64,000 bases of DNA from Paraburkholderia acidisoli (GCF_009789675.1 NZ_CP046913.1:2604001-2668000); one strand, 5' to 3'. Positions 27,441-38,602 are shown, counted from the first letter of the stretch. Notes: a model not told the origin generated them from the sequence alone. Numbers and translations are program-made.

Positions 27441-28382
27441 ATGAGCACCGTTGCCCTGCCCGTGCGCCGCGTGCCGGACGCGCAAGCCGTCGTCCTCATG
27501 ATCGCCCTCTGCGCGATCTGGGGCTTTCAGCAAGTCGCGATCAAGAGCGCGAATGCCTCCGTGCCACCGGTGTTCCAGGCGGCCTTGCGTTCGGCGATCG
27601 CGGCCATGCTGGTGTGGGGCTGGGCGCGCGCACGCGGCACGCCGCTCTTTCGCGCCGACGGCACGCTGGCCGCCGGCCTGCTCGCGGGCAGCCTGTTCGC
27701 GGCGGAGTTCGTCTGCATCTTCGTCGGCCTGACGATGACGAGCGCCACGCGCATGGCGGTGTTTCTCTACACCGCGCCCTGTTTCACGGCGCTCGGCCTG
27801 CACTGGTTCACGCCCGGCGAGCGCATGCGGCGCACGCAGTGGATCGGCGTGTCGATAGCGTTCGTCGGCATGGCGCTCGCCTTCGCCGACGGCTTCGTGC
27901 GTCACGGTTCGGCCAGCGGCGCGACCCACGCGATGCTCGTTGGCGTTGCCGGCGACGCGCTCGGCGTGCTCGGCGGTATCGCCTGGGCCGCGACCACGGT
28001 CGTCGTGCGCTCAAGCCCGCTCGCGCGGGTGAGCGCGAGCAAGGCGCTCTTCTATCAACTGGCGGTTTCGGCCGTGGTATTGCTCGCGCTTGCGGCGGGC
28101 GTCGGCCAGATGGAAGTGCGCGCGGTCACGCCGCTCGCGGTGCTGAGTCTCGGCTATCAAGCCGTGGTGGTCGCGTTCGTGAGCTACCTGACGTGGTTCT
28201 GGCTGCTCACGCGCTACATGGCTTCGCGGCTTTCGGTCTTCTCGTTTCTCACGCCGCTCTTCGGCGTGACGTTCGGCGTGCTGCTGCTCGGCGAATCGTT
28301 CAACTACCGTTTTCTCGCGGCCGCCCTGCTCGTGCTCGCGGGCATCGCGCTCGTCAACGCGCCCGCGAAGCGGCGCGCCTGA
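27441..28382 (+). CDS. EamA-family (DMT superfamily) transporter
   Basis: A 313-residue inner-membrane protein with ten predicted helices in two EamA repeats (about residues 15-140 and 160-300). The segment IWGFQQVAIKSANASVPPVF early and FSFLTPLFGVTFGVLLLGE late are typical. Family members export amino acids or other metabolites; the substrate here is not predictable. It follows panE after 118 bp on the same strand and converges on rsmA. Confidence 0.9.
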   Translation: MSTVALPVRRVPDAQAVVLMIALCAIWGFQQVAIKSANASVPPVFQAALRSAIAAMLVWGWARARGTPLFRADGTLAAGLLAGSLFAAEFVCIFVGLTMTSATRMAVFLYTAPCFTALGLHWFTPGERMRRTQWIGVSIAFVGMALAFADGFVRHGSASGATHAMLVGVAGDALGVLGGIAWAATTVVVRSSPLARVSASKALFYQLAVSAVVLLALAAGVGQMEVRAVTPLAVLSLGYQAVVVAFVSYLTWFWLLTRYMASRLSVFSFLTPLFGVTFGVLLLGESFNYRFLAAALLVLAGIALVNAPAKRRA

Positions 28383-28465
28383 ATCGCTCGCGCGCGAGTG
28401 ACGTCGCGCGGCGTCTTACCCGTGTCGTGCGATCCGGTCGCCTGACGGGCCGCGCGTCACACGCC

Positions 28466-29287
28466 TCAGACCGCGCTTTCCAGCGCCTGCGCGAGCCGCA
28501 CGTATTCGTCCACGGGCACTTCCTCGGCGCGGCGCGCGAGATCGAAACCGAGCGCGTCGAAATCGAGCCGGTCGCGATAATCGGCCAGCGTATTGCGCAG
28601 CATCTTGCGGCGCTGCGAGAACGCCGCCGTCACGAGTTCGCCGAGCAGCACGCCGTTCACCTTCGCCAATTCGTGCGGCGCGTACGGAATCATGCGCACG
28701 ATCGCCGAATCCACCTTGGGCGGCGGCTGGAACGATTCGGGCGGCACGTCGATCAGCTTGTCGATCACGTAGCGATACTGCAGCATCACCGTGAGCCGGC
28801 CGAACGCCTTGCTGCCCGGCTCGGCGATCATGCGCTCGACCACCTCGTTCTGCAGCATGAAATGCTGGTCGATCACGCGCTCGGCAAAGGTGACGAGATG
28901 GAACAGCAGCGGGCTCGAAATGTTGTACGGCAGATTGCCGACGATGCGCAGCGAAGGCGTCTCGCCCGGCGCCGCCAGCGAGCCGAAGTCGAACGCGAGC
29001 GCGTCGCCCGCGTGCAGTTCGAGCAGCGGCCCGAACTTCTTCGTGAGGCGCGCGATCAGGTCGCGGTCCAGCTCGACCGCGTGCAGCGGCGCTTCGGGTG
29101 TGGCGAGGCGTTCGATCAGCGGCTCGGTGAGCGCGCCGAGACCCGGCCCGATTTCGACCATGCGCTCGCCGCGCTGCGGGCGAATGACGTCGACGATCGA
29201 GTCGATCACGCCCGTGTCGACGAGAAAGTTCTGGCCGAAGCGCTTGCGCGCGAAGTGGCCCTGGTGCTGTCTGCTGCTATTGGACAT
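28466..29287 (-). CDS. rsmA: 16S rRNA (A1518/A1519) dimethyltransferase
   Basis: A 273-residue SAM-dependent enzyme (KsgA) dimethylating two adjacent adenines near the 3' end of 16S rRNA during small-subunit assembly. Family motifs: [12 protein letters not shown] at residues 13-24, [16 protein letters not shown] for SAM binding, and the catalytic [12 protein letters not shown]. Length is normal. It follows pdxA after 14 bp, completing the conserved surA-pdxA-rsmA order. Confidence 0.97.
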   Translation of the reverse strand: MSNSSRQHQGHFARKRFGQNFLVDTGVIDSIVDVIRPQRGERMVEIGPGLGALTEPLIERLATPEAPLHAVELDRDLIARLTKKFGPLLELHAGDALAFDFGSLAAPGETPSLRIVGNLPYNISSPLLFHLVTFAERVIDQHFMLQNEVVERMIAEPGSKAFGRLTVMLQYRYVIDKLIDVPPESFQPPPKVDSAIVRMIPYAPHELAKVNGVLLGELVTAAFSQRRKMLRNTLADYRDRLDFDALGFDLARRAEEVPVDEYVRLAQALESAV

Positions 29288-29301
29288 CGTTTCGAAATCT
29301 G

Positions 29302-30327
29302 TCAGAGGCCGCGCCGGTGGCGCGCCATCGATACGGCCGTGTCGAGAGCGGCGATCAGGCTGCCCGCATCCGCGCGGCCGGTACCCGCGAGGTCGAGCGC
29401 GGTGCCGTGATCGACCGAGGTGCGCACGATCGGCAAACCGAGCGTCACGTTGATGCCCTCGCCGAACGTCGCGTATTTGAGAACCGGCAGGCCCTGGTCA
29501 TGGAACATCGCCAGCACGCAGTCCGCGTCTTTGAGGTAGCGCGGCTGGAACAGCGTGTCGGCGGGATACGGGCCGCGTGCGTCGATGCCTTCGGCCGTGG
29601 CGCTCGCGAGCGCCGGCGCGATGATGTCGATTTCCTCGCGGCCGAGATAGCCGTTCTCGCCCGCGTGCGGATTGAGGCCGGTCACGAGAATGCGCGGCAA
29701 CGGCACGCCGAAATGGTGGCGCAGGTCGTGATGAATGATGCGCAGCGTTTCGACGATGCCTGCCACGCTCAGCGCCGCCGAAACGTCCTTGAGCGGCAGG
29801 TGCGTGGTCGCGAGCGCGACGCGCAGCGGGCGCGCGCCGGTGCCCGCGAGCATCATCACCACGCGCGGCGTGCCGGTGCGTTCGGCGAGGTATTCGGTAT
29901 GGCCGGTGAACGGCACGCCCGCGTCGTTGATCGTGCTCTTTTGCAGCGGCGCGGTGACGATCGCGTCGAACTCGCCGGCCGTGGCGCCGTCGATCGCGCG
30001 ATCGAGCAGCGCAAGCACGTAGCGGCCGTTGGCGGCGTCGAGCTTGCCGGCCTGCACGCGCGTGCCGAGCGGGATGTCTTCGATTTCCACGGGCTGGGTC
30101 GCGAGCAGCGCGGCCCAGTCGACGTTGACGGCTTTCGCGCGCGCTTCGAGCAGCGCCCGGTCGCCGAGCACGACGAAGCGGGCGTTGGGCCAGTGAGCGG
30201 CCGCGCCCGCGAGCGCGGCGACGGTGAGTTCGGGACCGACGCCGGCCGGCTCGCCCGTGGTGATGGCAATGCGGATCGGGCCCGCCTTCCGCGGGGCCGG
30301 AGCCGGCGACGATGCGGAGGCGTTCAT
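29302..30327 (-). CDS. pdxA: 4-hydroxythreonine-4-phosphate dehydrogenase
   Basis: A 341-residue NAD-dependent enzyme of pyridoxal phosphate synthesis. After an Ala-rich lead of about 17 residues come [30 protein letters not shown] (histidine metal ligand), [16 protein letters not shown] and [17 protein letters not shown], all diagnostic. It lies between surA (18 bp upstream) and rsmA (14 bp downstream) in one operon. Confidence 0.97.
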   Translation of the reverse strand: MNASASSPAPAPRKAGPIRIAITTGEPAGVGPELTVAALAGAAAHWPNARFVVLGDRALLEARAKAVNVDWAALLATQPVEIEDIPLGTRVQAGKLDAANGRYVLALLDRAIDGATAGEFDAIVTAPLQKSTINDAGVPFTGHTEYLAERTGTPRVVMMLAGTGARPLRVALATTHLPLKDVSAALSVAGIVETLRIIHHDLRHHFGVPLPRILVTGLNPHAGENGYLGREEIDIIAPALASATAEGIDARGPYPADTLFQPRYLKDADCVLAMFHDQGLPVLKYATFGEGINVTLGLPIVRTSVDHGTALDLAGTGRADAGSLIAALDTAVSMARHRRGL

Positions 30328-30345
30328 GGCTCGATTTCCTTTGGC

Positions 30346-31710
30346 TTAGTTGCTCTGCGGCGGCGTCATGCCCGCGATCTTGTAGCTCACGTAGGCGCTG
30401 TCTCGCAGCTGGCGCAGCCAGTCGGCGTAAGCCTGTTCAGCCTTGCGCTGACCGATGGCCTGGCGCGCGAGGTCCATCTGCTGGGCGACCGAGCCTTCCG
30501 CGTCGCGGCGGCCGAGCACCTGGATCAGGTGATAGCCGTATTCCGTGCGCACCGGCTCGCTCAGCTGGCCGTCCTGCAGCGTGTTCATGGCGCGTTCGAA
30601 TTCGGGCACGGTTTCGCCCGGGCTGATCCAGCCGAGGTCGCCGCCCTGCGAAGCCGAGCCGTCCTGCGAATAGGTACGCGCGAACTTGGCGAAGTCGCCG
30701 CCCTGCGCGACCTGCTGGCGAATTTCGAGCAGTTTCTGGCGCGCCTGCTGCTCGGACATGCCGTCGCCCACGCGCAGCAGAATGTGGCGCACGTGCGTTT
30801 GCACGAGCTTGGTGGCATCGGCGCTCGTGCCCTGACCCTGGCGGCGCTCGACGAGACGCACGATCTCGAAGCCGTCACTGGTGCGGATCAGCGAGGGATT
30901 CACTTCGCCCGGACGCAGCGTGGAGGCCGCCGTCACGAATTCCGGCGGCAGCTTGGCCGCCGGCAGGAAGCCCATGTCGCCGCCCTTGCTCGCGTCCGGC
31001 GCCTGCGAATTCGACTTCGCGAGGCTTTCGAACTTGCTGCCCGACTGCGCCTGCTTCAGCAGCGCGTTGGCCTTGGCCTGGGCGGCTTCGATGTCGGTTT
31101 CCGAAGCGTTGAGCGGCGCCTTGACGAAGATGTGCTCGAAGTGCAGGTCGTTGCTCTGGCCCGCGTTCGGTCCGCGCTGGCTCGCGATGTAGTTCGCGAC
31201 TTCGGCGTCGGACACCGAGATCTTGCTGTCCACTTCCTTCTCGCGCAGGCGCGAGAGCGTGAGTTCCGTGCGCGCGTCGCGCGTGAACGTGCTCCAGGGC
31301 ACGCCCGCCGCTTCGATCCGCCCGCGGTACGTGGCGAGGTCCATGCCGTTCGCCTGCGCGAGGCGCTCGAGCGTGCGGTTCACGGCGGTGTCGTCGATGG
31401 TGATGCCGTCTTCCTTGGCCTTCTGGAGCTGGATGCGTTCGAGCACCATCTGGTTGAGCACCTGCGCGCGCAGCTGGTCGCTCGGCGGCACCGGCGCGTT
31501 CTGCTGCTGCAGGCGGCGCGCGATCAGGTTGACGCGGTCGTCCAGCTCGCGCTGCGTGATCACGCCGTCGTTGACGACGGCCGCGATCGTGTCGACGGTC
31601 TGGCCGTTGTTCGCGCCCGGGAGCCCTTGAGCTTGCGCCGGCGCGGCCGGCAGGATGCCTGCGATGGCGATGAGACTCGCAGCGTACGCTGCCAGGCGAA
31701 GCTTTTTCAT
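30346..31710 (-). CDS. surA: Periplasmic peptidyl-prolyl isomerase / outer-membrane protein chaperone
   Basis: A 454-residue chaperone. A signal peptide ([20 protein letters not shown], cleavage near AQA) is followed by the SurA N-terminal domain, then two parvulin domains (about residues 195-295 and 305-410; the second includes [15 protein letters not shown]). It escorts beta-barrel proteins such as LptD to the BAM complex. The frame could begin 11 residues earlier at 31743; ATG 31710 gives a proper signal peptide. Directly downstream of lptD, its best-known client, as in many proteobacteria. Confidence 0.96.
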   Translation of the reverse strand: MKKLRLAAYAASLIAIAGILPAAPAQAQGLPGANNGQTVDTIAAVVNDGVITQRELDDRVNLIARRLQQQNAPVPPSDQLRAQVLNQMVLERIQLQKAKEDGITIDDTAVNRTLERLAQANGMDLATYRGRIEAAGVPWSTFTRDARTELTLSRLREKEVDSKISVSDAEVANYIASQRGPNAGQSNDLHFEHIFVKAPLNASETDIEAAQAKANALLKQAQSGSKFESLAKSNSQAPDASKGGDMGFLPAAKLPPEFVTAASTLRPGEVNPSLIRTSDGFEIVRLVERRQGQGTSADATKLVQTHVRHILLRVGDGMSEQQARQKLLEIRQQVAQGGDFAKFARTYSQDGSASQGGDLGWISPGETVPEFERAMNTLQDGQLSEPVRTEYGYHLIQVLGRRDAEGSVAQQMDLARQAIGQRKAEQAYADWLRQLRDSAYVSYKIAGMTPPQSN

Positions 31711-31820
31711 GATTCCCACAGATACTCCAAAGTTGGCGGGCACGCTTCACCCGTCTCTATGCAACCGACCCCGCGCGGCTCCTGGGCACGCCTCACGAAG
31801 AAAGCGCGCCGGATCACGCG

Positions 31821-34199
31821 TTATTGATAATCCGTGAAGCGCGACGGCAACGGTCCCGAACCCGGCACCGGCGTGTAGCCCGGCACGCTGGCCTTGAACG
31901 CCGCGACGAGGCCGTTGTCGACGTTCGAAAAGCCCTTGAGCGTGAGCTGCGCGAGGAAGCGCGTGGCCGAATTCGTGCCGCCCGTGGTGTTGATGCCGTT
32001 AGCGTAACGCTGAAGCCCCACGCCGAGCACCCAGCAATCCGCGTCGTACTGCATGCCGACCAGGCCGTCCACGATCCGGTGACCGCTCAGATCGTAGTTG
32101 AAGCGGCCCACGGCGTATACCCGGTGCGAGAACGGCCATTGCGCGGAAACCAGGATCTGGTTGATCGGCTCGTTGTCGAGCGTGGTGTTCGCGCGGGTGT
32201 AGCGGTAGGCGATGTTCAGCACGCGGCTCGGGCCGGGGCTGTAGCCGAAACCGACGCTCGCCTTCGTGAGCTGGTTGTTGTCGGCATTATATTGGAACGC
32301 CGTTTCCGAAGCGAAACCGCGCCCGATCTTGAATGCCGCGCCCGCGATCAGGTCCGAGTGCGTCGCGTCCGTGGTCGAGGCGGTCGAGCCATTGCCCTCG
32401 GCCAGCGTGACGCGCTGATCCTGGAAGTAATACTGCTGCGCGAGCACGAAGCGCGCACGCTCGTCGCCGCTTGCCGGATCGAGGAAACGCGTGGTGATCG
32501 CGGCGGTCAGGCGGTTCGCGTCGGCAATGCGGTCGTTGCCGACGAAGGTGTTCGGCGTGAAGATTTCCGCCAGACCGAAGTCCGACTCGGCCGTGTCGAA
32601 AAGGGGCGCGAACTGCTGGTTGCGATACGGCGTGTACACGTAGTACAGGCGCGGCTCGAGCGTCTGGATGTAATCCTGGCCGAACAGGTGCACCGAGCGG
32701 TCGAACACGAGCCCCGTGTCGAAGCTAAAGGTCGGGATCGACTCGGTGAAGCTCTTGGGCGCGCCCACGTCGTCCGTGCCGATGTTGCTCAGGTTGTAGT
32801 CCGCGAAGTGCCATTGCACCTTCGGCGTGACGAAGTACCCGGGCCCCATCAGCGAGTACGACACGTACGGATTGAAGACGACGCGGTCGCCCTCGGTCGC
32901 GTCGGCCGTGGTGATGCGGAAGCGCGTGTAGTCGGCTTCCATGCCGTAGTCGAAGCCGCCGACGTTGTACTTCGCGTACTTCACGTTCAGCTCGGGCTCG
33001 CGGCCGTACGGCGCCACCGAAGGCTCCAGCGTCTGCCAGTGCTGCCAGCGCGTGAGCACGGACCACGGCCCATTGTTGTACGTGAGGCCGGCTTCCTGCT
33101 GATACAGCGTTTGCGTGCCGTTCAGAAACTGGTTGGCGGCCGACTGCAGATCTTCCGGATAGGTGTTGTCCGAGACCTTGTTGTAGTAGATGTAGCCGCC
33201 GAACCCGTTGCCGAAGTCCTGGTTGTGCTGCACGAACAGCGCGTAGCGGTTCGTTTTCGTGATCGCGTCGTTGGGCAGGAAGGTGCCGGTGATCGAGCCC
33301 GAGTAGTTGGTCGAGAGATACCGGTAGTTGCCCTGCAGGAACACGCCGCGCTTGGAGATCAGCTCCGGCGTGAACGTGAAGTCGCGGTTCGGCGCGATGT
33401 TGAAGTAATACGGCAGCGAGACTTCGTAACCGTTGGTCGAGCTGATCGAGAACGTGGGCGGCAGCAGGCCGCTCTTGCGGTCGCCCGACAGCGGGAACGA
33501 CAGCCACGGGCTCGCGAAGATCGGCACGTTCTGGAAGAACAGCACGGCGTTGTGCGCCACGCCTTCGTCGCTGCCGGTGTCGAAGTCGAACTCGCTGCCC
33601 TTGATGTACCACGCCGGATCGGTCGCGCACTGGCACGCCGTGTAGGTGCCGGTCGTGAGCACGGAGCGCTCGTTGTCGAGCAGGTCGGCGCGCTCGGCGC
33701 TGCCGGAGCCGCCCGTGAGCGAGAAGTGGTACTTCGGCGCGGGCATGAAGCCTTCGTTCGCCTCGACCCGCAGGTGCGCCTCGGGGCCCGCGAACGAGGT
33801 GCCGTTCTGCACGACCACCACGTGACCGTATGCGTCGGCGGTGTCGGTGTCCTGGTCGTAGTGCAGCGCGTCGCCCTTGACGACGTTCATTCCCTGGCGC
33901 AGCTCGGCCGCGCCCTTGACCGCGAGGTCGGTGTCGGTCGTGCCGGTGGTCGAATCGCCGAGCACGAAGGTAGCCGGATGGCGCCCCTGCACGTTGGGGT
34001 GATCTTCGAGCTGCGGCGCGAGGCGCAGGCTCCACGGGCCGTCCAGCGGCGCGGGCAGCGCGGCGTCGCCCGCGAGCTGGGCGTGCGCGAGCGCGGGCAC
34101 CAGACCGGGCACGGCGAGAAGTGCCGCGATGAGCCGCCGCTTGACCGGCACGCCGTCATCACTATTGGAGATCGTCTGGAAAAACTGTCTGGGCGGCAT
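31821..34199 (-). CDS. lptD: LPS-assembly protein LptD
   Basis: A 792-residue outer-membrane beta-barrel that inserts LPS into the outer leaflet together with LptE. Order: signal peptide ([20 protein letters not shown]), OstA/LptA-like N-terminal domain (about residues 70-210, e.g. [18 protein letters not shown]), then the LptD barrel to a C-terminal strand ending RFTDYQ. Cysteines are visible as a C-x-C (TACQCATD) and one near the C-terminus ([10 protein letters not shown]), candidates for the interdomain disulfides. The frame opens at 34298, but ATG 34199 (MPPRQFFQ) matches Burkholderia homologues. surA follows after 110 bp. Confidence 0.95.
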   Translation of the reverse strand: MPPRQFFQTISNSDDGVPVKRRLIAALLAVPGLVPALAHAQLAGDAALPAPLDGPWSLRLAPQLEDHPNVQGRHPATFVLGDSTTGTTDTDLAVKGAAELRQGMNVVKGDALHYDQDTDTADAYGHVVVVQNGTSFAGPEAHLRVEANEGFMPAPKYHFSLTGGSGSAERADLLDNERSVLTTGTYTACQCATDPAWYIKGSEFDFDTGSDEGVAHNAVLFFQNVPIFASPWLSFPLSGDRKSGLLPPTFSISSTNGYEVSLPYYFNIAPNRDFTFTPELISKRGVFLQGNYRYLSTNYSGSITGTFLPNDAITKTNRYALFVQHNQDFGNGFGGYIYYNKVSDNTYPEDLQSAANQFLNGTQTLYQQEAGLTYNNGPWSVLTRWQHWQTLEPSVAPYGREPELNVKYAKYNVGGFDYGMEADYTRFRITTADATEGDRVVFNPYVSYSLMGPGYFVTPKVQWHFADYNLSNIGTDDVGAPKSFTESIPTFSFDTGLVFDRSVHLFGQDYIQTLEPRLYYVYTPYRNQQFAPLFDTAESDFGLAEIFTPNTFVGNDRIADANRLTAAITTRFLDPASGDERARFVLAQQYYFQDQRVTLAEGNGSTASTTDATHSDLIAGAAFKIGRGFASETAFQYNADNNQLTKASVGFGYSPGPSRVLNIAYRYTRANTTLDNEPINQILVSAQWPFSHRVYAVGRFNYDLSGHRIVDGLVGMQYDADCWVLGVGLQRYANGINTTGGTNSATRFLAQLTLKGFSNVDNGLVAAFKASVPGYTPVPGSGPLPSRFTDYQ

Positions 34200-34445
34200 G
34201 TATGGTTTTGGCGTATCGGCCCGGCCGCCTGCCCGCTTTCGATGGTGGCCCGCCGGCGCGACCGGCCGCCCGATGAACCGGATCGGGCCGGACTGCATGC
34301 AATTATTGACATTTCATCGGCGTAAGAACTTTGCGATGAATGCGGCGAGCGAACCGTCCTGCGGGCTTTGGCGCGAGTCGCGTCAAAAAAGTCGTGGGGT
34401 ATTATATGGCAAGACGTTGTTCCACTGATTTTGCCTCTGGTTTTC

Positions 34446-35507
34446 ATGACTTCCACCGCCGCGCCCGCCCCTTCCCACGCCCCCGCCGACCCGCGCCGCG
34501 AGCTGCTCGCCGCATGGCTCGGCGCGCACGCGAACCGCTACGCTCTCGACCTCGCCACGCTCGCGCCCGCCTCGTCCGACGCGAGCTTTCGCCGCTACTT
34601 CCGGCTCGCGAGCGCGGCCGGACACGGCGCGACATTGATCGCCGTCGACGCCCCGCCGCCCGAAAAATGCCGCGAATTCGTCGAAGTCGCCGGTCTGCTC
34701 GAAGCGGCCGGCGTGCACGTGCCGCGCGTGCTGGAAGTCGATCTCGAAGCAGGCTTCATGCTGCTCACCGACCTCGGCACCGCGCCGTATCTGCCCGCGC
34801 TGCAGGCAGCCGGTCCCGGCCCGCGCTCGCGCGAACTGCTGCGCGAGGCGCTCGACGCGCTCGTGCGCTGGCAGTCGTCCTCGCGCGAAGGCGTGTTGCC
34901 GCCGTTCGACGAGGCGTTCCTGCGCCGCGAGATGGAGCTGATGCCCGAGTGGTTCCTCGGCCGCCATCTGGGCCGCGAAGTGAGCGAAGCCACGCGCGGC
35001 GTGCTCGATCGCACTTTCGCGCTGCTGGTGGCGAGCGCGCGCGCGCAGCCGCAGGTGTTCATGCTGCGCGACTTCATGCCTCGCAACCTGATGATCGCCA
35101 CGCCCAATCCGGGCGTGCTCGACTTCCAGGACGCCGTGTACGGGCCGATCACCTACGACGTCGTCTCGCTGCTGCGCGACGCCTTCCTGAGCTGGGACGA
35201 AGATTTCGAGCTGGATGCGTTCGCGTACTACTGGGAGCGCGCGAAAAAGGCCGGCCTGCCCGTGGATGCCGACTTCGGCGAGTTATACCGCCAGCTCGAA
35301 TGGATGGGCCTGCAACGTCACATCAAGGTGCTGGGCCTCTTTTGCCGCATCAATTATCGCGACGGCAAGCCGCACTACATGGACGATCTGCCGCGCTTTC
35401 TCGCCTACGCGAGCAAGGTCGCGCACCGCTATCGCCCGCTCGTGCCGTTCGCGCGCCTGCTCGACGACTTGCAGGGCACGGCGGTCGAAACCGGCTACAC
35501 GTTCTGA
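34446..35507 (+). CDS. amgK: Anomeric N-acetylmuramate/N-acetylglucosamine kinase
   Basis: A 353-residue aminoglycoside-phosphotransferase-fold kinase that phosphorylates C1 of MurNAc in the peptidoglycan recycling bypass described in Pseudomonas and related bacteria. Seen: SSDASFRRYFRLAS near the N-terminus, catalytic loop LRDFMPRNLMI and metal-binding GVLDFQDAVYGPITYDVVSLL. The frame extends upstream to a TTG; ATG 34446 excludes a non-conserved hydrophobic lead. murU follows after 10 bp, which settles the assignment over a generic phosphotransferase. Divergent from lptD. Confidence 0.92.
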   Translation: MTSTAAPAPSHAPADPRRELLAAWLGAHANRYALDLATLAPASSDASFRRYFRLASAAGHGATLIAVDAPPPEKCREFVEVAGLLEAAGVHVPRVLEVDLEAGFMLLTDLGTAPYLPALQAAGPGPRSRELLREALDALVRWQSSSREGVLPPFDEAFLRREMELMPEWFLGRHLGREVSEATRGVLDRTFALLVASARAQPQVFMLRDFMPRNLMIATPNPGVLDFQDAVYGPITYDVVSLLRDAFLSWDEDFELDAFAYYWERAKKAGLPVDADFGELYRQLEWMGLQRHIKVLGLFCRINYRDGKPHYMDDLPRFLAYASKVAHRYRPLVPFARLLDDLQGTAVETGYTF

Positions 35508-35517
35508 CCGGCACGCC

Positions 35518-36252
35518 ATGACTGAATCGACGCAACCCGCGGCCGTCCCGACCGTACGCACCGCCATGATCTTCGCCGCCGGCCGCGGCGAGCGCATGCG
35601 CCCGCTCACCGACACCAGCCCGAAGCCGCTGCTCGAAGCGGGCGGCAAGCCGCTCATCGTCTGGCAGATCGAGCGCCTCGCGGCGGCCGGTTATACGCGC
35701 ATCGTCATCAATCATGCGTGGCTCGGCGCGCAGATCGAAGCCGCGCTCGGCGACGGTTCGCGCTTCGGCGTGACGCTGCTGTACTCGCCCGAGCACGACG
35801 CGCTCGAAACGGCGGGCGGCATCGCGCAGGCGCTGCCCCTGATCGAGCAGGACGGCACGCCCGCCGTGTTCCTCGCGGTGAGCGGCGACGTCTTCAGCGC
35901 CTTCGATTTCACCACGCTCGGCGCGCGCGCCCAGGCACTCGCCGCGCGCGCGCAACCGGGCATGCATCTCGTGATGGTGCCGAATCCGCCGTTTCATCCG
36001 CGCGGCGACTTCGCGCTGACGCCCGCGGGCACGCTCGCGCTCGAGGGCGCGCCGCGCTACACCTTCGGCAATATCGGCCTCTACGACACGCGCATGTTCC
36101 GCGATCTCGCGCCGGGCACGAGGCGCGCGCTCACGCCGTACTATCGCGAGTCCATTGCGCAAGGGCGCGCGAGCGGCGAGCTTTACGAAGGCGTGTGGGA
36201 AAACGTCGGCACGCCCGCGCAGCTCGCGGCGCTCGACGCCCAGTTGCGTTAG
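35518..36252 (+). CDS. murU: N-acetylmuramate alpha-1-phosphate uridylyltransferase
   Basis: A 244-residue nucleotidyltransferase (GlmU/RmlA-like fold) that converts MurNAc-1-phosphate to UDP-MurNAc, bypassing MurA. The signature AMIFAAGRGERMRPLTD (about residues 16-32) is followed by PKPLLEAGGKPLI and NIGLYDTRMFRDLAPG. It is the partner of amgK. In organisms with this pair, recycling lowers sensitivity to fosfomycin (family knowledge). The stop codon lies inside the first unit of a short tandem repeat. Confidence 0.92.
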   Translation: MTESTQPAAVPTVRTAMIFAAGRGERMRPLTDTSPKPLLEAGGKPLIVWQIERLAAAGYTRIVINHAWLGAQIEAALGDGSRFGVTLLYSPEHDALETAGGIAQALPLIEQDGTPAVFLAVSGDVFSAFDFTTLGARAQALAARAQPGMHLVMVPNPPFHPRGDFALTPAGTLALEGAPRYTFGNIGLYDTRMFRDLAPGTRRALTPYYRESIAQGRASGELYEGVWENVGTPAQLAALDAQLR

Positions 36253-36281
36253 TACCTGCGTTAGTGCCTTCGTTAGCCCGC
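36246..36281 (+). repeat. 12-bp tandem repeat at the murU stop codon
   Basis: Units GCGTTAGTACCT (36246-36257), GCGTTAGTGCCT (36258-36269) and the diverged TCGTTAGCCCGC (36270-36281). The murU TAG lies in the first unit and is duplicated in the second and third. CGTTAGC (36271-36277) is also inverted at 36316-36322, so a weak hairpin could form between the convergent genes. Confidence 0.8.
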
Positions 36282-36360
36282 GCGTCAATGCGCGCGCCAG
36301 TCCGCCGGTCGTCGCGCTAACGCCCGGCGCCCTCGAGTCGATACGACACGCCGTGCCGCC

Positions 36361-38286
36361 TCACCCGCCGGCCGGTGTCGTCGACGATTGCGGCGCGGGC
36401 GCCGCCTCGCCCGCCGGGTCCGCCTCCGTCCCATCGCTCGCGCGTTGCTGCTGCAACGCCCACATCTGCGCATAGTGGCCGCCCACGCGCAGCAACTCCG
36501 CATGCGTGCCGCGCTCGACGATGCGCCCGCGATCCATCACGATGATCTGCTCCGCGTGCACGACCGTGGACAGCCGGTGCGCGATCACGAGCGTCGTGCG
36601 CTCGCGCGCGATCTGTTCGAGTTCGTGCTGGATCGCCCGCTCGGAACGCGAATCGAGCGCCGAAGTCGCCTCGTCGAACAGCAGGATGGGCGGATTCTTC
36701 AGCACCGTGCGCGCGATCGCCACGCGCTGCTTCTCGCCGCCCGAAAGCTTCAGGCCGCGCTCGCCCACCGGCGTGTCATAGCCCTTCGGCAAGCTCTCGA
36801 TAAACGCGTGAATGTGCGCCGCGCGCGCCGCCGCGATCACCTCGTCGCGGCTCGCCGTGGGCCGGCCATAGGCGATGTTGTAGTAGATCGAGTCGTTGAA
36901 CAGCACCGTGTCCTGCGGGACGATGCCGATCGCCGCGCGCAGCGACGCCTGCGTGACGTCGCGAATATCCTGCCCGTCGATGGTGATCGCGCCGCCGCTG
37001 TTGCCGGGGCCGGTGCGATCGAGATCGTAGAAGCGGAACAGGAGCCGCGCGAGCGTCGACTTGCCCGACCCGCTGTGGCCGACGACCGCCGTGGTCGTAC
37101 CCGCCGCGATCGTGAAGCTCACGTCGTGCAGGATCTGCCGCGACGGCTCGTAGGCGAAGTTCACGTGCGTAAAGCGCACCTCCGCGCCACGCACGGCGAG
37201 CGGCGGCGCGTTCGGCACGTCGGCGACTTCGCGCTCGACGTTCATCAGCGTGAACATGCGGTCCATGTCGGTGAGGCTTTGCTTCAACTCGCGATACACC
37301 ACGCCGAGAAAATTGAGCGGAATGTAGAGCTGCAGCATGAACGTGTTGATGAGCACGAGATCGCCGAGCGTGAGGCGCCCCGCCATCACGCCCTGCGTGG
37401 CGCGCCACAGGATGAACACGAGCCCCGTGCCGATGATGGCCTGCTGCCCGAAATTGAGCGCCGAAAGCGAATGCTGCGACTTGATCGCGGCCTGGCGGTA
37501 ACGATGCAGATTCTCGTCGTAGCGCTGCGTTTCCCACGCCTCATTGCCGAAGTACTTCACCGTTTCGTAGTTGAGCAGCGAGTCGATCGCGCGCGAGTTG
37601 GCGCGCGAATCGAGTTCGTTCATGGTGCGGCGAAAATGCGTGCGCCACTCCGTGACCTTCACCGTGAACACGATGTACGCCACCAGCGCGGCGAGCGTGA
37701 CGAGCGCGTAATACGCCTCGTATTTGACGACGAAAAAGCCGAGCACGAGCCCGACTTCGACGAGCGTCGGCAAGATGCTGTAGAGCGAATACGAAATGAG
37801 CTGCGTGATGCCGCGCGTGCCGCGTTCGATGTCGCGCGACATGCCGCCCGTCTGGCGTTCGAGATGAAAGCGCAGCGAGAGCGCGTGCAGATGACGGAAC
37901 ACCTTGAGCGCGAGCTGGCGCACGGCGCTTTCCGTGACCTTCGAAAAGAGGATTTCGCGCAGCTCGGTGAAGAGCGAGGTGGAGAGCCGCACGATCGCGT
38001 AGGCCACCACGAGCAGACCCACGCCGCTCGCGAGCACAATGCCGGGCGCGTGCTCGCTGCGGCCGAGCGCGGTGAGATGCTGCACCGACGACAGCCCGTC
38101 GACAATGTGCTTCATCACGATCGGCACACCGAGATTGGCCACCTTCGCGCCGATCAGGCACGAGAGTGCGAACGCCACGCGCCATTTGTAGGCGGTCAGA
38201 TACGGCAGCAGCGAAAGAATGGTCTGCCAGTCGTTGCGCGGCCCGGTGGCGGGCGGCGCGGGATCGTTGGAAGCGGAACGGCGCAT
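36361..38286 (-). CDS. Atm1/HMT-type ABC exporter (fused membrane and ATPase domains)
   Basis: A 641-residue half-transporter. Six membrane helices (about residues 35-330) precede a nucleotide-binding domain with Walker A VVGHSGSGKSTL, the signature LSGGEKQRVAIAR, Walker B ILLFDEATSALD and the switch histidine in LVIAHRLSTV. The segment LRFHLERQTGGMSRDIERGT is the hallmark of the Atm1/heavy-metal-tolerance branch, which exports glutathione-linked sulfur or metal compounds. Expected to be a homodimer in the inner membrane. It is convergent with murU and divergent from the thioesterase gene. Confidence 0.92.
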   Translation of the reverse strand: MRRSASNDPAPPATGPRNDWQTILSLLPYLTAYKWRVAFALSCLIGAKVANLGVPIVMKHIVDGLSSVQHLTALGRSEHAPGIVLASGVGLLVVAYAIVRLSTSLFTELREILFSKVTESAVRQLALKVFRHLHALSLRFHLERQTGGMSRDIERGTRGITQLISYSLYSILPTLVEVGLVLGFFVVKYEAYYALVTLAALVAYIVFTVKVTEWRTHFRRTMNELDSRANSRAIDSLLNYETVKYFGNEAWETQRYDENLHRYRQAAIKSQHSLSALNFGQQAIIGTGLVFILWRATQGVMAGRLTLGDLVLINTFMLQLYIPLNFLGVVYRELKQSLTDMDRMFTLMNVEREVADVPNAPPLAVRGAEVRFTHVNFAYEPSRQILHDVSFTIAAGTTTAVVGHSGSGKSTLARLLFRFYDLDRTGPGNSGGAITIDGQDIRDVTQASLRAAIGIVPQDTVLFNDSIYYNIAYGRPTASRDEVIAAARAAHIHAFIESLPKGYDTPVGERGLKLSGGEKQRVAIARTVLKNPPILLFDEATSALDSRSERAIQHELEQIARERTTLVIAHRLSTVVHAEQIIVMDRGRIVERGTHAELLRVGGHYAQMWALQQQRASDGTEADPAGEAAPAPQSSTTPAGG

Positions 38287-38602
38287 GGGCGGGAAGCGGG
38301 CGATGAGCGGGCGATGGGCGGGCGAAAAGCACGCGAAAGCGGCCGCGCGGCATGCCCGGCGTGCGAGACAAGCACGCGCGTGGCACGCGCGACGAGCGGT
38401 ATGGGGAGGAGCGGCGACGGGTTGTGGCCGGCACGCGCGCGGCGCGCCGGCTCCCGTACAATTCCTGATCGACGTATTGTCGCAGAAGGCGGCACGCGCC
38501 GCTGACGGCCGAATGTGCGCTCGCGGTTGGGTCGGAAGACCAATCCGCCCGACGCGCCCCCGTGTTCGCTCCCCGCTTTGTCATTCTTGAGAAGACCGCA
38601 CC
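38287..38602. promoter_or_regulatory. Divergent intergenic region ABC exporter / thioesterase
   Basis: A 316-bp GC-rich gap between two divergent genes. TACAAT at 38457-38462 on the plus strand is a fair -10 hexamer without a good -35. I see no small gene, no repeat and no strong hairpin here. Confidence 0.35.

Noticed and set aside
34200..34445. Promoter pair in the lptD-amgK gap (TTGACA at 34306-34311, TATTAT at 34400-34405)
   Set aside because: Each hexamer lacks a partner at acceptable spacing, so neither could be called as a promoter.
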